From Takakia lepidozioides (taxonomy: Eukaryota > Streptophyta > Takakiopsida > Takakiales > Takakiaceae): a DNA stretch of 60,000 nt. The stretch spans positions 25,856,001-25,916,000 of the forward strand of contig CM060731.1 in the NCBI GenBank assembly GCA_030704615.1, written 5' to 3'. The position numbers and the translations under genes are program-made. Positions 11,147 to 23,055 of the stretch are shown here, piece after piece. The notes below the pieces were generated by a model, which worked only from the letters and a program-made list of their open reading frames with translations, searched no databases and was not told the origin of the DNA. Position 1 is the first letter of the stretch. Every line of letters begins with the position of its first letter.

Positions 11147-13151
11147 CGCCTACACTGATCAGCCCAACGGATCCACAGACGATACACTGGCATCGTGGGA
11201 AGATCTAACGATGGAGTCCCCTTATCTTCCAACCGTCGATCATCAGTTCCACATCAATACAGCCGCATCCCAACCTGCATTGCAATCAGTGGGAGTGCAG
11301 CGCACACATGAGATATCACCAGCTATCGTGCCAGTGGGAGTCCAGCCAGACGGTACACCACAGGCATTTGAACCAGTGGGAGCAACACCTCCACTGAGTC
11401 TATATAGCGGCAGAGAGCGAAAGCCCGTCAATAGGTATGGCGACTGGGCGTACGTGGCCACGAGCACAGCTATAGCAGAACCCAAGGAGCCACTCACAGT
11501 GCAAGAAGCACTGAATTTGCCACAGTCCAGCAATTGGAGTGGAGCGATGCAGTTTGAGTATGATGCACTCATCGAGAACAACACTTGGACGGTTTGTGAT
11601 CTCCCAGCCGGAAAAAACCTCGTCAAGAATAAGTGGGTGTTCAAGTTGAAACACAATCTGCAAGGAGGCATCGAGCGATACAAAGCAAGGCTGGTGGCGA
11701 AAGGGTTTACACAACAAGAAGGGGTTGACTATGACGAAACCTTCAGTCCTGTGGTTAAATTCAACTCGATTCGTGTTGTACTATCGATCGCTGCCGCAGA
11801 AGATCTGGAGATGACCCAGTTCGATGTCACTGCAGCTTTCCTGCATGGGGAGATTACAGAAGCAATTTACATGGCTCCTCCGATCAGCTTCGAGGATCTT
11901 TTCCCCGCAGGCAGAGTCTATAAGTTGCAGAAAGCTCTATACGGTCTAAAACAGTCCAGTAGAGTTTGGAACCAACATTTTAATGATTTTCTCACCAAGT
12001 ACAGTCTAGTCCAGACGTCTGCAGATGCGTGTGTTTACGTTAGCACCAAAAACCCTAGGCTGATCCTTATGATAATTGTAGACAATGGTATTCTGTGTAA
12101 CGTTACCACGATGGGAGTCATCACCATAATCGGATTTATGGGGAAGGCTTTAAAGATAACAACGTCCAGTCCCGAGATATATGTAGGGCTGCGGATAACA
12201 CGTGATAGGGCACGTCGCACTATACAGATTGATCAGTCTCGTTATGTCGACAAATTTCTCGCCAAATATGACTTTCTAGATGCTGCCCCCATATCTTTGC
12301 CAGCTGACCCCTATAGCACCCTTGAGTACTTCTCTACAGCCGATAATGAAGTCAATACTAGTTTTCCCTACCGTCCAGTAGTTGGTAGCATCCTGTTTGC
12401 AAGCATAGGTACCTGTCTAGATGTCAGCTTCGCGACAAGCAAGATTGCTCAGTTTGTCCAGAATCCCAAGACACCACATGTGAACGGTGCCAAGCGCCTG
12501 CTCAAGTATTTTCATGGCCACTCAGACGTCCGCATCACATACTCTGCCCCGAACGACAACACCGCCAACCAGCTGGTGGCCTACATCGATGCTGATTATG
12601 CCGGCGACTTGGATGACAGGAAGTCTAGAACGGGCTTTGTTCCCATGCTAAATGGTGGGCCCGTTGCATGGGGTAGCAAGAAGCAGGGATGCACAACAAC
12701 AAGCACCACAGAGGCCGAATACATTGCTGCATACACAACAACCAAAGAGATAGTATGGATGCGCCAGCTTCTCACCGATCTCGGCTATCCGCAGCGAGGA
12801 CCGACTGCTCTGCTATGCGACAATCAAGCCGCCATCCGTTTAGTTCGCAACCCGGAATTTCACAGCAGGACTAAGCACATCGACGTTCAATATCACAAGA
12901 TTCGAGAGGAATACATCAGGGGCACTATCCGCCTGGAGTATGTTCATACAGACAACCAGTTGGCTGATATACTAACCAAGCCACTGCAGCGTCCTCGCTT
13001 CGAACGTCTCAAGTCAATGCTTGGCCTTACAGAAGTTCGCACCGAAGAAAAAGGCACTTCATCCCGAGTGGGAGTATCAGAAATAGCTACCGCGGCTATA
13101 CGGCATGAAGTGCCTGCACCCACCACCGCGGGACAGCCAGGCTCAGTTTGA
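11079..13151 (+). pseudogene. copia-1 reverse transcriptase and RNase H
   Basis: A long open frame (690 codons). The RT N-terminal region is clear (NKWVFKLKH, RYKARLVAKGFTQQEGVDY, MTQFDVTAAFLHGEI, YKLQKALYGLKQS). The catalytic YVDD box reads IVDN, with flanks also altered, so activity is unlikely. RNase H follows, with DADYAGDLDDRKSRTGF, TEAEYIAA and CDNQAAI, then HSRTKHIDVQYHKIRE. The frame runs through GAGTGGGAGT, which resembles a copia polypurine tract, before stopping at 13149-13151. A frame change separates it from the integrase region. Confidence 0.88.
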
Positions 13152-14053
13152 ATCATGGCGGCTACAGGAACCCATCATGAGAGCGAGGCTCCTGCCCAGT
13201 TCCTATAAAACTAAGGCTGATGATGTAGTCTGGTCACTCTCTCTTGTCCTGTGGCTAGCTGAGCTTCATAAGCGGACTAAGTGAGTGCAGTGTGTCTCTC
13301 CAAGATGTAGAACAATGCACGTCCTTGCCTAAGGACCTTGTGAGGATCAGTGATCCTTGTTGCATTTAATATACATGCTGCTGGGTATCCCAAGTACCCT
13401 TTGTTATGTGTATTAAGAGTCTTTCCAAGTGCGTGCATACTTGGTAGTTGTCAGTGGGTACTCAAGTTGCTTGTAATAATAATTTGACTGTGCTGACTCA
13501 TTCTCAACTTACCTTTAGCAGACTACACGTTGGCTGGAGGATTCGGAGTCCCGCAGGTATGGCCCACAGGAGCGACAGGTTGACGTATTGGATGCAAACA
13601 CAAGTTGCAGAATCAAGGCTGCTTCTTTGCCCCATCCGGCAATGTATACTGCAGTGCAGCAGCAGCGTTAACACCTGTATTCGAGAGTGTGGTCCCTACC
13701 TCTTGTCTGTAGAAACTGTTTTCAGCGGTGGTCAACAGGGATTGGAAGCTGTTTCAGGAGACGAACCCAATATCTGCAACCCCTCTCGAGCTTCTCAACT
13801 GGGTATTCATCACCTAGGTTGACCCCTAGCTAACTTTGAAGACCCTGTCTATATCGCAGTGTTGAGCCGGAGTTATAGACTAGTAGAGTGTCTTCTTGAG
13901 AGCGCTAGACTAGTATGTGCCGATCCTCAACAGGGCCGACGACTTGCTCGCAAATTTATTCAATAGAAGCTCAATATCAACTTAAACCAGTTGATCTACA
14001 GGTGCTGAATTTATACAGGTCTTGCTTCAGACAGGACCATCGAACTGAGAGCC

Positions 14054-16505
14054 ATGGGGTTTTATAGGAGAGGCACCGCTGTATATGTGGCAAGTCTTTT
14101 AGTATACAGTTTCTTCTTCGCTTCGGCCCAGGTAAGCTGCGACAGCCACTCTTCCTCTGGATGTTATGGCAATGTCCTGCCACTAAGGTCGCGCCGCCGC
14201 TCGGTCTTTTTCCAGATCTTCTATTTAGACCACGGTCATGCCATTTTAGTGATTCGATTGTCTTTCCTTCATGCCTGAAATTACTCGTTCCCCTCCAAAC
14301 CTCTTCATCTTCTGAACTCCCCCAACCAGAGTGTGACAGAGGTACGATTTCTGTCTTGGAGCGAGTGATGTGTCAATGTGAAGCCCAATACGTCGAGCTA
14401 CAAGTCCTGTACTGTTTGCAATCAGAAGTCGTTTTACTGTGGTACGCCCACGACGGAAACGAAATTTGACAGTCTGACCAACAGCATCGAATGTGTTCTC
14501 ACTTTTACATGAGCTTCTCTTTCACTTGGACGGATACACTTCATTTTTGAAGTGCTTAAAACTGAGCCTCGTCGGCCGGTGGGTCTGACCTCCCTTGCAG
14601 GCGAATCCAGTCTCACGGAAGCTTGCAGGCACAAGTCTCGCTGGGTGCCTTGCAACGGGGAAAGCGAGAACTGCATTTCCAGGCAGCCAAGCTTATACAA
14701 ATGCAAGAACGGTATTCAATCTCCGAAATAAATACATGCCAGCAGCATTTGTCTTTCCAACCACCATTGCGCAGGTCCAGAATGCCATCCAATGTTCCAT
14801 ACAGTTGAACATTGGCATTGCTCCTCGTGGAGGAGGTCACTCCTATGAAGATTACTCACTTGGTACGTCATTGGAACTCTCTATCTCTCAAGCGCCCTCT
14901 GCTGCAGGCCTCCCCCTCTTTCTCACATGAAGACAGAATTCAAGAAAGGAACATGCGGTTTAACGGGACATACAGTATGAGTGACTTTTTTCGTGTTTGA
15001 GGCCCCCATTGAGGGAGTGTCAGTAACCCATACATGTCTACTGACCATTGAGGTATAATGTGGCGTACTCAAGTAATGTTTTGTAATTTACGACTGTATC
15101 TTTACTTCCAACAGGTGGACGTGATGGCGTTCTTGTGGTCGATATGACCGGCTTTACATCAATCAGATACAACCAGGCGGCTCAGACCGCTACGGTTGGA
15201 TCAGGCTGGAGGCTAGGACCCTTGTATTTGGCTCTCTGGAATCTCGGGAAGGTAACGGTGCCTGCAGGTAACTGTGTGAGCGTGGGCTTGGGCGGCCATG
15301 CTCTAGGTGGTGGATGGGGTTACTTTTCAAGAAAGTTTGGGCTTGTCACAGACAACATCGTGGAAGCGCAGCTGGTCACAGCCAACGGAACCATTGTGAC
15401 CGCCAATGCAAATCAGAATGCCGACTTGTATTTCGCTTTGAGAGGCGCTGGCGCTAACTCCTACGGTAAGCAATGTTAATTCAGCGATCATCTGATGTAA
15501 GAAACAAACCTTCTGATCATCCCACTAGACCAATTGGACATAGACACTCGCTTGTACTGACCCAGGACTACTCATTGATCTCTGCGAAGTGACCCAGCAG
15601 ATGTTTGATCGCCTGATATGCTAGACACACTATATCACGAGCAAAACCTGACTGACAACATGTGCTACAATTGGTCTTGCATTTCGTTTCATGTGCAGGA
15701 ATTGTGACACAGTTTACATTGAAAGTGCACGACGTGTCGAGTCCAATGACCCACTTCAGATACAACTTCGTAAAAAGTCAACAGGCCCAGGTCCTCAAAG
15801 CATTCCAGATTTGGGGGCTAACGGCGATTTCCCAAGTCTCAGCCTCTCTCTATCTCGACCCCTCTGGTGGAACAAACCTTGCGGGTGTTTATCTGGGCCC
15901 ATCAACGGGTTTGGCTGCTGTAACTCAAAATTTCTTGGCCAGCGCCCCGACCCCTGCGACTACGAGTATCACCCAGACGGATTTCATCAAAACCATCCTC
16001 TACAATGTTGGTTTTTCAGAGACGGCAGACCCCAGCGTGCTTAATCTAAAAGGTTATACCCTCCCAACCAGTCTTCAAAGCCAAGTCCATATTCGTGCAA
16101 GAGCCAGGTTTGTCCGATGCGGGTATCAGCGCTCTAGTGAACGCCTTGCAAGCTGGCCCTGCTGACAGCTACTTCATATTTGACCTTTACGGGTCGTTAT
16201 CTGTAATCAATCAAGTCGCTCCCAACGCAACGGCTTTCGTCCACCGCAGCTCTCTATACAGTATTCAAATGTTTACATACTGGGGAAACAATCCTTCAGA
16301 GTCAAACTCTGATACTACTTTCATCGACAACTTCTGGAACACTGTCCGTCCCTATGCCACAGCAGAAGCTTACCAGAACTACATCGACAAAGACATGCTA
16401 CTCAGTGCCTACTATGGCTCAAACCTCAACACTCTCATTGCAGACAAGAAGAAGTGGGATCCTAATAATATCTTCAACTTCCCCCAGAGTATCCCTCTTA
16501 GCTAA
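14054..16505 (+). pseudogene. Berberine-bridge-enzyme-like FAD oxidase, copy 2, frameshifted
   Basis: The exons correspond to copy 1: 14054-14131, 14601-14862, 15115-15465 and 15699-16505. The signal peptide, the FAD-linking PRGGGHSYED and the second Cys site (now GNCVSVGLGGH) are kept. Exon 4 lacks one codon near 15765 (harmless). It also lacks 2 bp near 16069-16071 (CCAACCAGTC where copy 1 has CCAACCACAGTC), which shifts the frame. The normal BBE C-terminal sequence is still readable in the other frame (16095-16505), so the loss is recent. A translated product would lack the BBE substrate-binding domain. A sequencing error is possible but would have to be shown. Confidence 0.85.
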
Positions 16506-18596
16506 TTTGGACTAGTTTGGCTCTTAGCAATTTGTGAAATACCAGGTTGGGAGAGAAAGCGCAAGATTTGCGGAACGTTGCTACTCGAGACATGTAAATG
16601 ATCTGAAGGCGGATGAATCTGTTACAATGAGGTTACAATCAAACACCTAAGGCGCATTACTACCAATCCCTGAAGCTATTTGCTGATCCTTTGCAAGTAC
16701 ATTGTATATTGCCACATCACTGATCTTGCCAAGCAGTAATTTTTCGCACTAGGGGATGATGACATGTCTCGAACTAGATCCACATCTGACCACGGTCTCA
16801 TCACGATTCTCACATCAATTATAAACAAGCGCAATCGGCAGTGATTCACTCCTCTGAACACATACCATAAAGACAAATGCATTACTGTTGCTGCGAAGTT
16901 GTGAAGTAATGAGCTGCCCTCGTCAGTCTGCACTTACGCTTTGGGTCCTCCTTTCTGACATCTGCCTTTTGTAGCGGGGTCTGCAGCTGGTCCTTTTCGT
17001 CGTTGAGTGTCGGTCAGTACAAAAAAGAGCTACAAAAGCTTTTTCCCTTCAATAATCATCCTGTCTCTCTGGCGGCATTTATAATTCTCAGCAAATTATT
17101 GAAAAGAAAACGAAGTATAGTTACCCACTTGAGACTCAGGGGTCCTACTAATAAATTATAATATACCCTGCTCGTAAGTTCATAATATAAGTTCATATAC
17201 CCTGGTTAGTAAGTTCATAATAGACAAGTTTAGTTCACAATCCCTAAAGTCGGAAGCAGGCTGATGGGCAGTTTTCTGGTGATGGAATTGGGATCAGAAA
17301 CTAGCTTGAAAGAATTGATGAAGCTAGAGATAGTTTGGATTGAGCTCTGGTGGGGTGTCGGGAGGATCTGGTACCAATACCTGAAGTGAGCTTCAGTGAT
17401 TTTATTATCTGTTGGATTGATGTTAGGGATGTTCGTTCTTACACGTTGTTGATCTTCTAACGTTTCAATGGACGTGTGGAGTTTTGTCGATCACTTCACT
17501 GGGTAGTTGAGAGATTCAGCCAGATAGGAAAAGGGGCTGTGCGCAGAAGTGTATTCTCTGTAAATGGCTGGAAAGGCTTATGGCCTTGTGGACTGTGCAG
17601 AGAGTACATTGTTACATATTACCGTTGCTCTCTTTCTTCCTCTCTCATGATTCTTTAATGTCAGTATGATGAGTTCGGACCGTAAAGCTAGGTTAGGAGC
17701 GTAAAAGTTGATAAACTTAAAAGCTTGTTTAATGTCAAGCATTTGAGAGTCTCTCTAGATTGAAATGGGCTCAATGAGAGCTTGGATTTCAAACGTTAGG
17801 TAAAATGATTAGCGCTGGTGGCTGCATATAATGAAGCAGAAATATTGGCATGGAACATGCATGTACCGAACTCATCGTAACAAAATTTATGGAATTTGTA
17901 GATACATCACCGCACACTGTCTGCTGCTGTCACTCAACGACAAGTGAGAATACACCACCAGGATCAAATCTTGTTGGTGATCTTCAGTAATCATCTTACA
18001 CCAGGCAAACCTAGCTAAACGTTCATTATAAGAATTTGACCATAACTCATGCAAGCTACGCCTAGCATTATCAAAAATATATACAGCGTAGAAATACCTC
18101 ATGATGATCATCAAAACTTCATGCTCGAAACGGAGGAGAAAAGGCTCCCAGTTAAACTTGAGCGCTCAGATCAGGCCGAGATCAGGCCGCTTGCAGAAAG
18201 GAACAGATGACTAGTAGAGGGGGCGGCTAATTCTCGAACTCAGTCTATCCGCCACCACCTCCCCACCACTCCTGTTGGGCTCCTGTTTCGTTGGCACCCA
18301 CGGGAATTGGCTGGTTATTTTGGCTGGCTTGGGCCTGGAGTCTCTCTCTAGATCTAGAGATAAAATACTCCGTGGCTCATGCCAACCGTCTGCAGCGTGG
18401 CGGGGGTGCCTCTTGTGGAATGGACCCCCCTGGACGAGTTGTCCATTAGGAAGCAATACTTAGTAGCGCATAACGCAATATGGTACTTGGAACTCTGGTC
18501 CGACAGAGGCCATTGGATCATTGGACAGTCCCATAACACCTCGCCTTAAATGCTTTCTCAGAAAATCAGAGGAAACAGGGAAAGAAGGCCGGCTCT
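16506..18596. other. Non-coding flank inside duplication unit B
   Basis: Matches 7883-10131 with indels. It contains extra sequence not in unit A, for example near 17130-17220 with a repeated AAGTTCATA motif. No gene recognised. Confidence 0.6.
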
Positions 18597-19285
18597 CACA
18601 GACTGCATGATTCCTAAAGATGATAGGGATTGAGAGATGAGCCACAGTTCCGATATGTTGTAGATCGTTTGGAGGAGATCGCTCGAGATCACATCATCGC
18701 TACTCCACAATCCACATGGTTTTAAATTTCGCGGAGTTAGAGCTCCGCCGAGAGGGACCTGCTCTACTCCACCGTTGGAATGAGATATCCTTATTGGAAT
18801 AACTTATTGCAATAAGATATCCTTATCGATATATTAAGTTTGGTAGTTTGTTGGCTCCTCCCCTCAAGAGAAGACCACGCATCAATGTTGAAAAGATGGA
18901 TGATCGTGATATACCTTCACCAAAAAGACATTGCAAAAAAACATTTAGACCGGATTGGAAAAGAAAGAATCTAGGGGTTGTGCCAGCATTTTTTTTGTTT
19001 TTTTTGGGTGCACTGTCTGTTTTGTAAGCCAGAATCCACCGTGTCACGAATATATGTAGATGAACAGAATGTACAGCTCTGCAGAGTCCAACACGGCAAA
19101 AAGAAAATAGATGATCGTCCACCGCCCACTCGAGGTTCAGTGCGACGGAAAAAGAAGACAGGAATGATAACCCAATGCAAACACGAAGGGAAAAAAACGT
19201 AAATAATTTTTTTTTATCTTAAAACAAAAGACCGGAAATGACCTCAACATTTAGTCCATGGATGGAAAGTGGTTCGCAAGAAGGA
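18597..19285. other. Gene-free spacer between duplication and transposase-like gene
   Basis: No supportable gene. AGATATCCTTAT occurs twice near 18783 and 18817. T-rich runs lie near 18990-19010 and 19207-19218. Confidence 0.5.
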
Positions 19286-19311
19286 AACCTTCAGGTATCT
19301 GGCTGAAGGTT
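19286..19311. repeat. Palindrome over the stop of the DUF7869-like gene
   Basis: AACCTTCAG and CTGAAGGTT form perfect 9-bp arms around an 8-bp loop. The final TGA of the minus-strand frame (19291-19293) lies in one arm. It resembles the dispersed palindromes only in its AACCT start. Confidence 0.6.
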
Positions 19312-21216
19312 AGCCACCTCCAAATTCGCACGCGCCTTCACTGATTCCACCGCTGTAATTCTCTTGGTGCTATTTCTTGTCGTATTTTTTCGTGGCGGCA
19401 TTGTCCACACGACATTGTTCACGTGGATCCACTGAGCAGGATCTGACGGGTTGTACTCCTAAACTTTTGACCAACAGTCCCTGTACCTCTCAACGTCTGA
19501 GGGGTTACCTCCTTTCTTCGGTCTCCACCACTCCACCTTCACTTTCTTAAAATTAGGATCTTCCCTTTCTCGGATGACATTTGAAATTGCCATTCCCATC
19601 CAGACCGGGCACGTCGTTGGGTCATGAGGGCGAACGAGCACAAAAAATCCTTTCTCAATATCCTTGAACGGATTCAAGGGTATCCTTGGACGCTCGCACC
19701 TAGGGCCACAGTAAGGTTCTGGAACTTCATCCTCATCTTCCATATCTTCCAGTATCTGTGGCTGGATGCCATCCCTCCAATGGTTTGACGACCAATTTAT
19801 TTTCGGCCAAAATCCCTCAAGAAGCTGAATACGATCCGGAATATCCTACATTGGCTTATCAAGTTCGGCGAGAATATTTCCTCAGTATTCGTCATATTGT
19901 TCCATCACACCCCGGTAATGATCGTCAAGCAACATTCTTTTGGTCCAAAAATCTCTGTATTTCTTAATACCATTTTTTATGAATGACTGTTTTTCTGAGG
20001 AGTCGTCCCCGACTCCCCATATCGGTCTTCTTGGGACGACATCTTGGTCTCATTCAGGGAGATTTGGAGTCCCATCAGGGTTGGACTTCCACATCTTAAC
20101 GCTGGAGTTTGTAGGAAGCCACTCCGAATCAGTAGCCGACTTCTTGTACTTCATAACGGGCCAGCCATCCGCATCCTTAAAAAACCGAAAGACGTGCATC
20201 TCTGAGATCCCGACCAAAGCCTCATTTCCATCATGAATACAACCCTTAACAAACTTCTTGAAGTCGAGAACCTCCTGAATGATTTGAGGAATGAATTGCA
20301 TATCTTGGGAGATCATGAATAACATCATCAAATCCGGAAGAATGTAGGTGTCGCGTTCCTTTAGCTTCTTCGAGAGATAGCTAAAGAATCCGTCAATATC
20401 CTCATGGGTGTGCCCGACCATGAGAAAACCAAGCTGGATCTCTTCAAAAACATCTTTGGCAGTGAAGAGGGATAGGAAAGCAAGCATCCATCTGTTCTTA
20501 TTGTCCTTGGAGGAGTTGTCCATCTGCAAATAAAGTCGTCTAGGAAGTGGTCGAGCACCAGTTTATCGTGTGGCCTGCAGGGTTTCAGAGCCTCCAAACA
20601 TCTCGATTTACCTCTCATGAGCGTTTCAAAAAAATCATTTTGAACTTCAGTGTCGAAAATGTTCCTGGATTCCCGGCATGTCGGCTTTTCCAGTTGGCAC
20701 AGGCACCGAGCCAGCGACCCAATTGTGAAGTTTGAATTGTCTTTCCAGAACTCAAGGGAAAATTGAGCGTAAGCTCCATCACCGTGTCCGTGCGTAACCA
20801 TTCATGTCAATGAGACAGGCAACTGACCCAATCCCGAGACCATCTTATTCGTCGTATGTAGCCTCGGAATATCCGTTTTCCTATGATCCATCTTATCGTG
20901 AATAATATACAGGAACTCCTCCGGAATCATAACGGACTCATTCCTCCAGCTATGGTACAACCTTCTGCATAACTCTTGATGCCTCAAGTGCAAATCAAGC
21001 GCCGCTTATGTGCGACCTGTTCGGAACTCCTCTTAATTGACTTCTTGATCAAGTCCTTCAACATCTCGCATTCTGTGCACTTAGCAAAGGTGCTTCCTGT
21101 TTTCCGAACCTCCACGTTAGGAAATATTTGATTCCGTATATGGCTTATAACTGGTTGCGAGACTCCTTTCAAACCGAGCAATATGTTCGTCTGCACCCCA
21201 ACTCCCCAATAATGTC

Positions 21217-21240
21217 AACGTCCACTGGGCAGTGGAGGTT
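21217..21240. repeat. Dispersed palindrome copy 1
   Basis: Left arm AACGTCCACTG, centre GG, right arm CAGTGGAGGTT; one arm mismatch. It lies inside the predicted intron 21191-21339 of the DUF7869-like gene. Confidence 0.9.
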
Positions 21241-22638
21241 CTACAAAGTGGAAGAACAAGAAAGCATGATGGCATCAAAAAGAATAAAATCAGCCACAGT
21301 ATTTTGAAAAAGAAAAAAGGGACAACGAATAAAAGTCACCTCGTTGGACTCCTCTCGAATTCTCTTCCAGTTCATTTTGGGTGGCAAAATTCTCAAAGTA
21401 TCCCGACGTCCCTCTCCAATGCAACGTGTTTTGTGAGGCATAAGGTCAGTATTGGCATTGATAATGGACATAATGTTCCCCTCTGCCTGGAGTGTCCCTA
21501 GTCGAGGCCGCTTGACACCACGATTTCCGTGGAAAGATGACAAACAGCCATCTATACTGAGCTTTTTGTACTCCATGTACGTTGACCTTCCAATTCCGTG
21601 TATTATCCACCATGCTTTCTCACAAACATCAACACCTTCTATCGTAACACACGACCTGCGCGATGACCCATCCATAATGTGAAGTCGTTTTGAAACATTC
21701 AATCCAAGTTCTCTCCTCTCATCGATTGACGAACCCCAAAATGCAGTACGTATTGCCAAGGTTTTTCTCCAATCAAAATACTGGCAGCACTGAAGCTTGC
21801 AGCAAGGTTTGCTGCTCACCGACCTCACTTCATCCAAAGTAAGATTTTTCTAGCATTTTTTTGAGTCCTCCATATTGGATAGATTCTTCTTCCTAGTAAA
21901 ATGTCTGTATGCTGCTTTCTTTACGCCTGTACCATGGTCGTCATTTTCCATGTCACTGCATGATCGTAGGAAATTTTCAAGATCAACGGAGAGTATCCGG
22001 CCATTTTCAAGAAGTTTTGTTTTTGTTAACGGCCATTTCACAATGGACATCAGATAACCGGATTCTCCAGAGATTATTCTGGTGACCAGAACCCCAACAT
22101 CGTCCTATCCGAGTTTGTCATTTAGAATGATCTCGTTAGGAATGCATGCCTGAATTCGGCCTTCGAACAGGGCGTTTCCGTCCTCCCCAAGAAGAAGACA
22201 CTGCAAGTTTCTCCAACAATCTCTCCCTAGACCTATAGGCAGATCCCCTTCAGTCTCACTGTTGGACGGAATTTCATTGCTTTCAATGCTTTGTCCTTGA
22301 TAATCACTATCTTCTATGATGGAATGACATCCTGGGTTTCTCTGGGATGTTGAATCCACAGTTTCATGCGTGCGAACACATGATACGTCCCACACAACTG
22401 GAGTCCCAATCGCCTCCTTCAATGTGTCAGCATCCATGCGTTGATAAGGCAGAGGACAGGAGCCGAACGTGTCATCACAAAAGATCAGGGTAACTGAAAT
22501 GGTGGACGAACACAAGTGGTGTCCGTGGCAAGTTCCTTCCCCAGAAACATTCAGGCAATCTCCTGAGGCAACAACTGAAGGAGATCCAGGAAGCGACAGA
22601 AACACCCTTTGGCCTACTTGGAACCCCATGAAGTTAGT

Positions 22639-22662
22639 AACCTCCACTGGGTAGTGGAGGTT
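22639..22662. repeat. Dispersed palindrome copy 2
   Basis: Arms AACCTCCACT and AGTGGAGGTT, perfect, centre GGGT. It lies near the 5' end of the DUF8039-like frame. On the minus strand it is followed directly by ACTAAC, like a branch-site string. Confidence 0.9.
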
Positions 22663-22906
22663 CAGTAAAATCCTATTATAGGACGGAAGATTAACTGAAG
22701 GAAAGAACGTCGTGCCACCGAAAGGAGAAACTTTAAGTATAACTTTTTCGACGATTTTGAATGAGAAAAACAATATGGTTTGAAAAAGTAAAATCAATGT
22801 TTGGATCTACACTGGGACTAATGAAAAACAATTGGAATTAAATTGGAGTATGATGGCGGAGTATAGACTACATCTATCTGAACTGTCAGATGAAGTCACA
22901 AATGCC

Positions 22907-22930
22907 AACCTCAACTGGACAGTGGAGGTT
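22907..22930. repeat. Dispersed palindrome copy 3
   Basis: Left arm AACCTCAACTG, centre GA, right arm CAGTGGAGGTT; one mismatch. It lies upstream of the DUF7869-like gene. Confidence 0.88.
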
Positions 22931-23031
22931 GGATAATATTTGTTGATGAAATCAACCACATGGATGAACAATGGATAATGAAGAAGCCCTCTGTAGATGA
23001 AAATTTGATTCTATGGATGGATGAATATTAA

Positions 23032-23055
23032 TGTGGCGACTGCCCAGTGGAGGTT
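23032..23055. repeat. Dispersed palindrome copy 4 (left arm decayed)
   Basis: The right arm CAGTGGAGGTT is intact and preceded by CC. The left arm keeps only CGACTG. It lies upstream of the DUF7869-like gene. Confidence 0.7.

Larger units (their letters stand above)
10132..13477 (+). mobile_element. Ty1/copia retrotransposon, 5'-truncated (copia-1)
   Basis: Only the integrase, reverse transcriptase and RNase H parts remain. No gag, protease or 5' LTR is present. The element starts exactly where duplication unit A ends and stops exactly where unit B begins. The 3' part (13152-13477) has no coding potential and probably includes 3' LTR sequence, but no TG...CA boundary could be set. Confidence 0.85.
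13478..18596. repeat. Segmental duplication, unit B (5119 bp)
   Basis: Second copy of 4858-10131, direct orientation. It differs by substitutions and many small indels in non-coding DNA. Exons 1-3 of the oxidase have the same lengths in the two units (78, 262 and 351 bp); exon 4 differs by 5 bp. Sequence beyond 18596 no longer matches unit A's right flank. Confidence 0.93.
19291..22797 (-). pseudogene. DUF8039-like plus DUF7869-like transposase-type gene, decayed
   Basis: From 22797 down to 21340 one frame is kept through TAG at 22105 and 21850. Its first half (VGQRVFLSLPGSPSVV, GTCHGHHL, PLPYQRMDADTLKEAIGTPV, VWD) looks like the DUF8039-type domain found near plant transposases. Next come VCEKAWWIIHGIGRSTYMEY, a probable intron (21191-21339, GT-AG) and FAKCTECEML. 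A frameshift lies near 21000, then IIHDKMDHRKTDIPRLH. The DUF7869 core follows (MDNSSKDNKNRW, then FLMVGHTHEDIDGFFSYL). The frame below 20529 stays open apart from stops at 20050, 19882, 19846 and 19459, and ends at 19291. DUF7869 proteins are thought to be transposon-derived with an RNase H-like fold; that is family knowledge recalled without a search. The minus-strand start is uncertain. Confidence 0.6.

Noticed and set aside
13152-13477. Complete 3' LTR of copia-1
   Set aside because: No TG...CA ends or matching 5' LTR could be found, so only a probable LTR remnant is noted.
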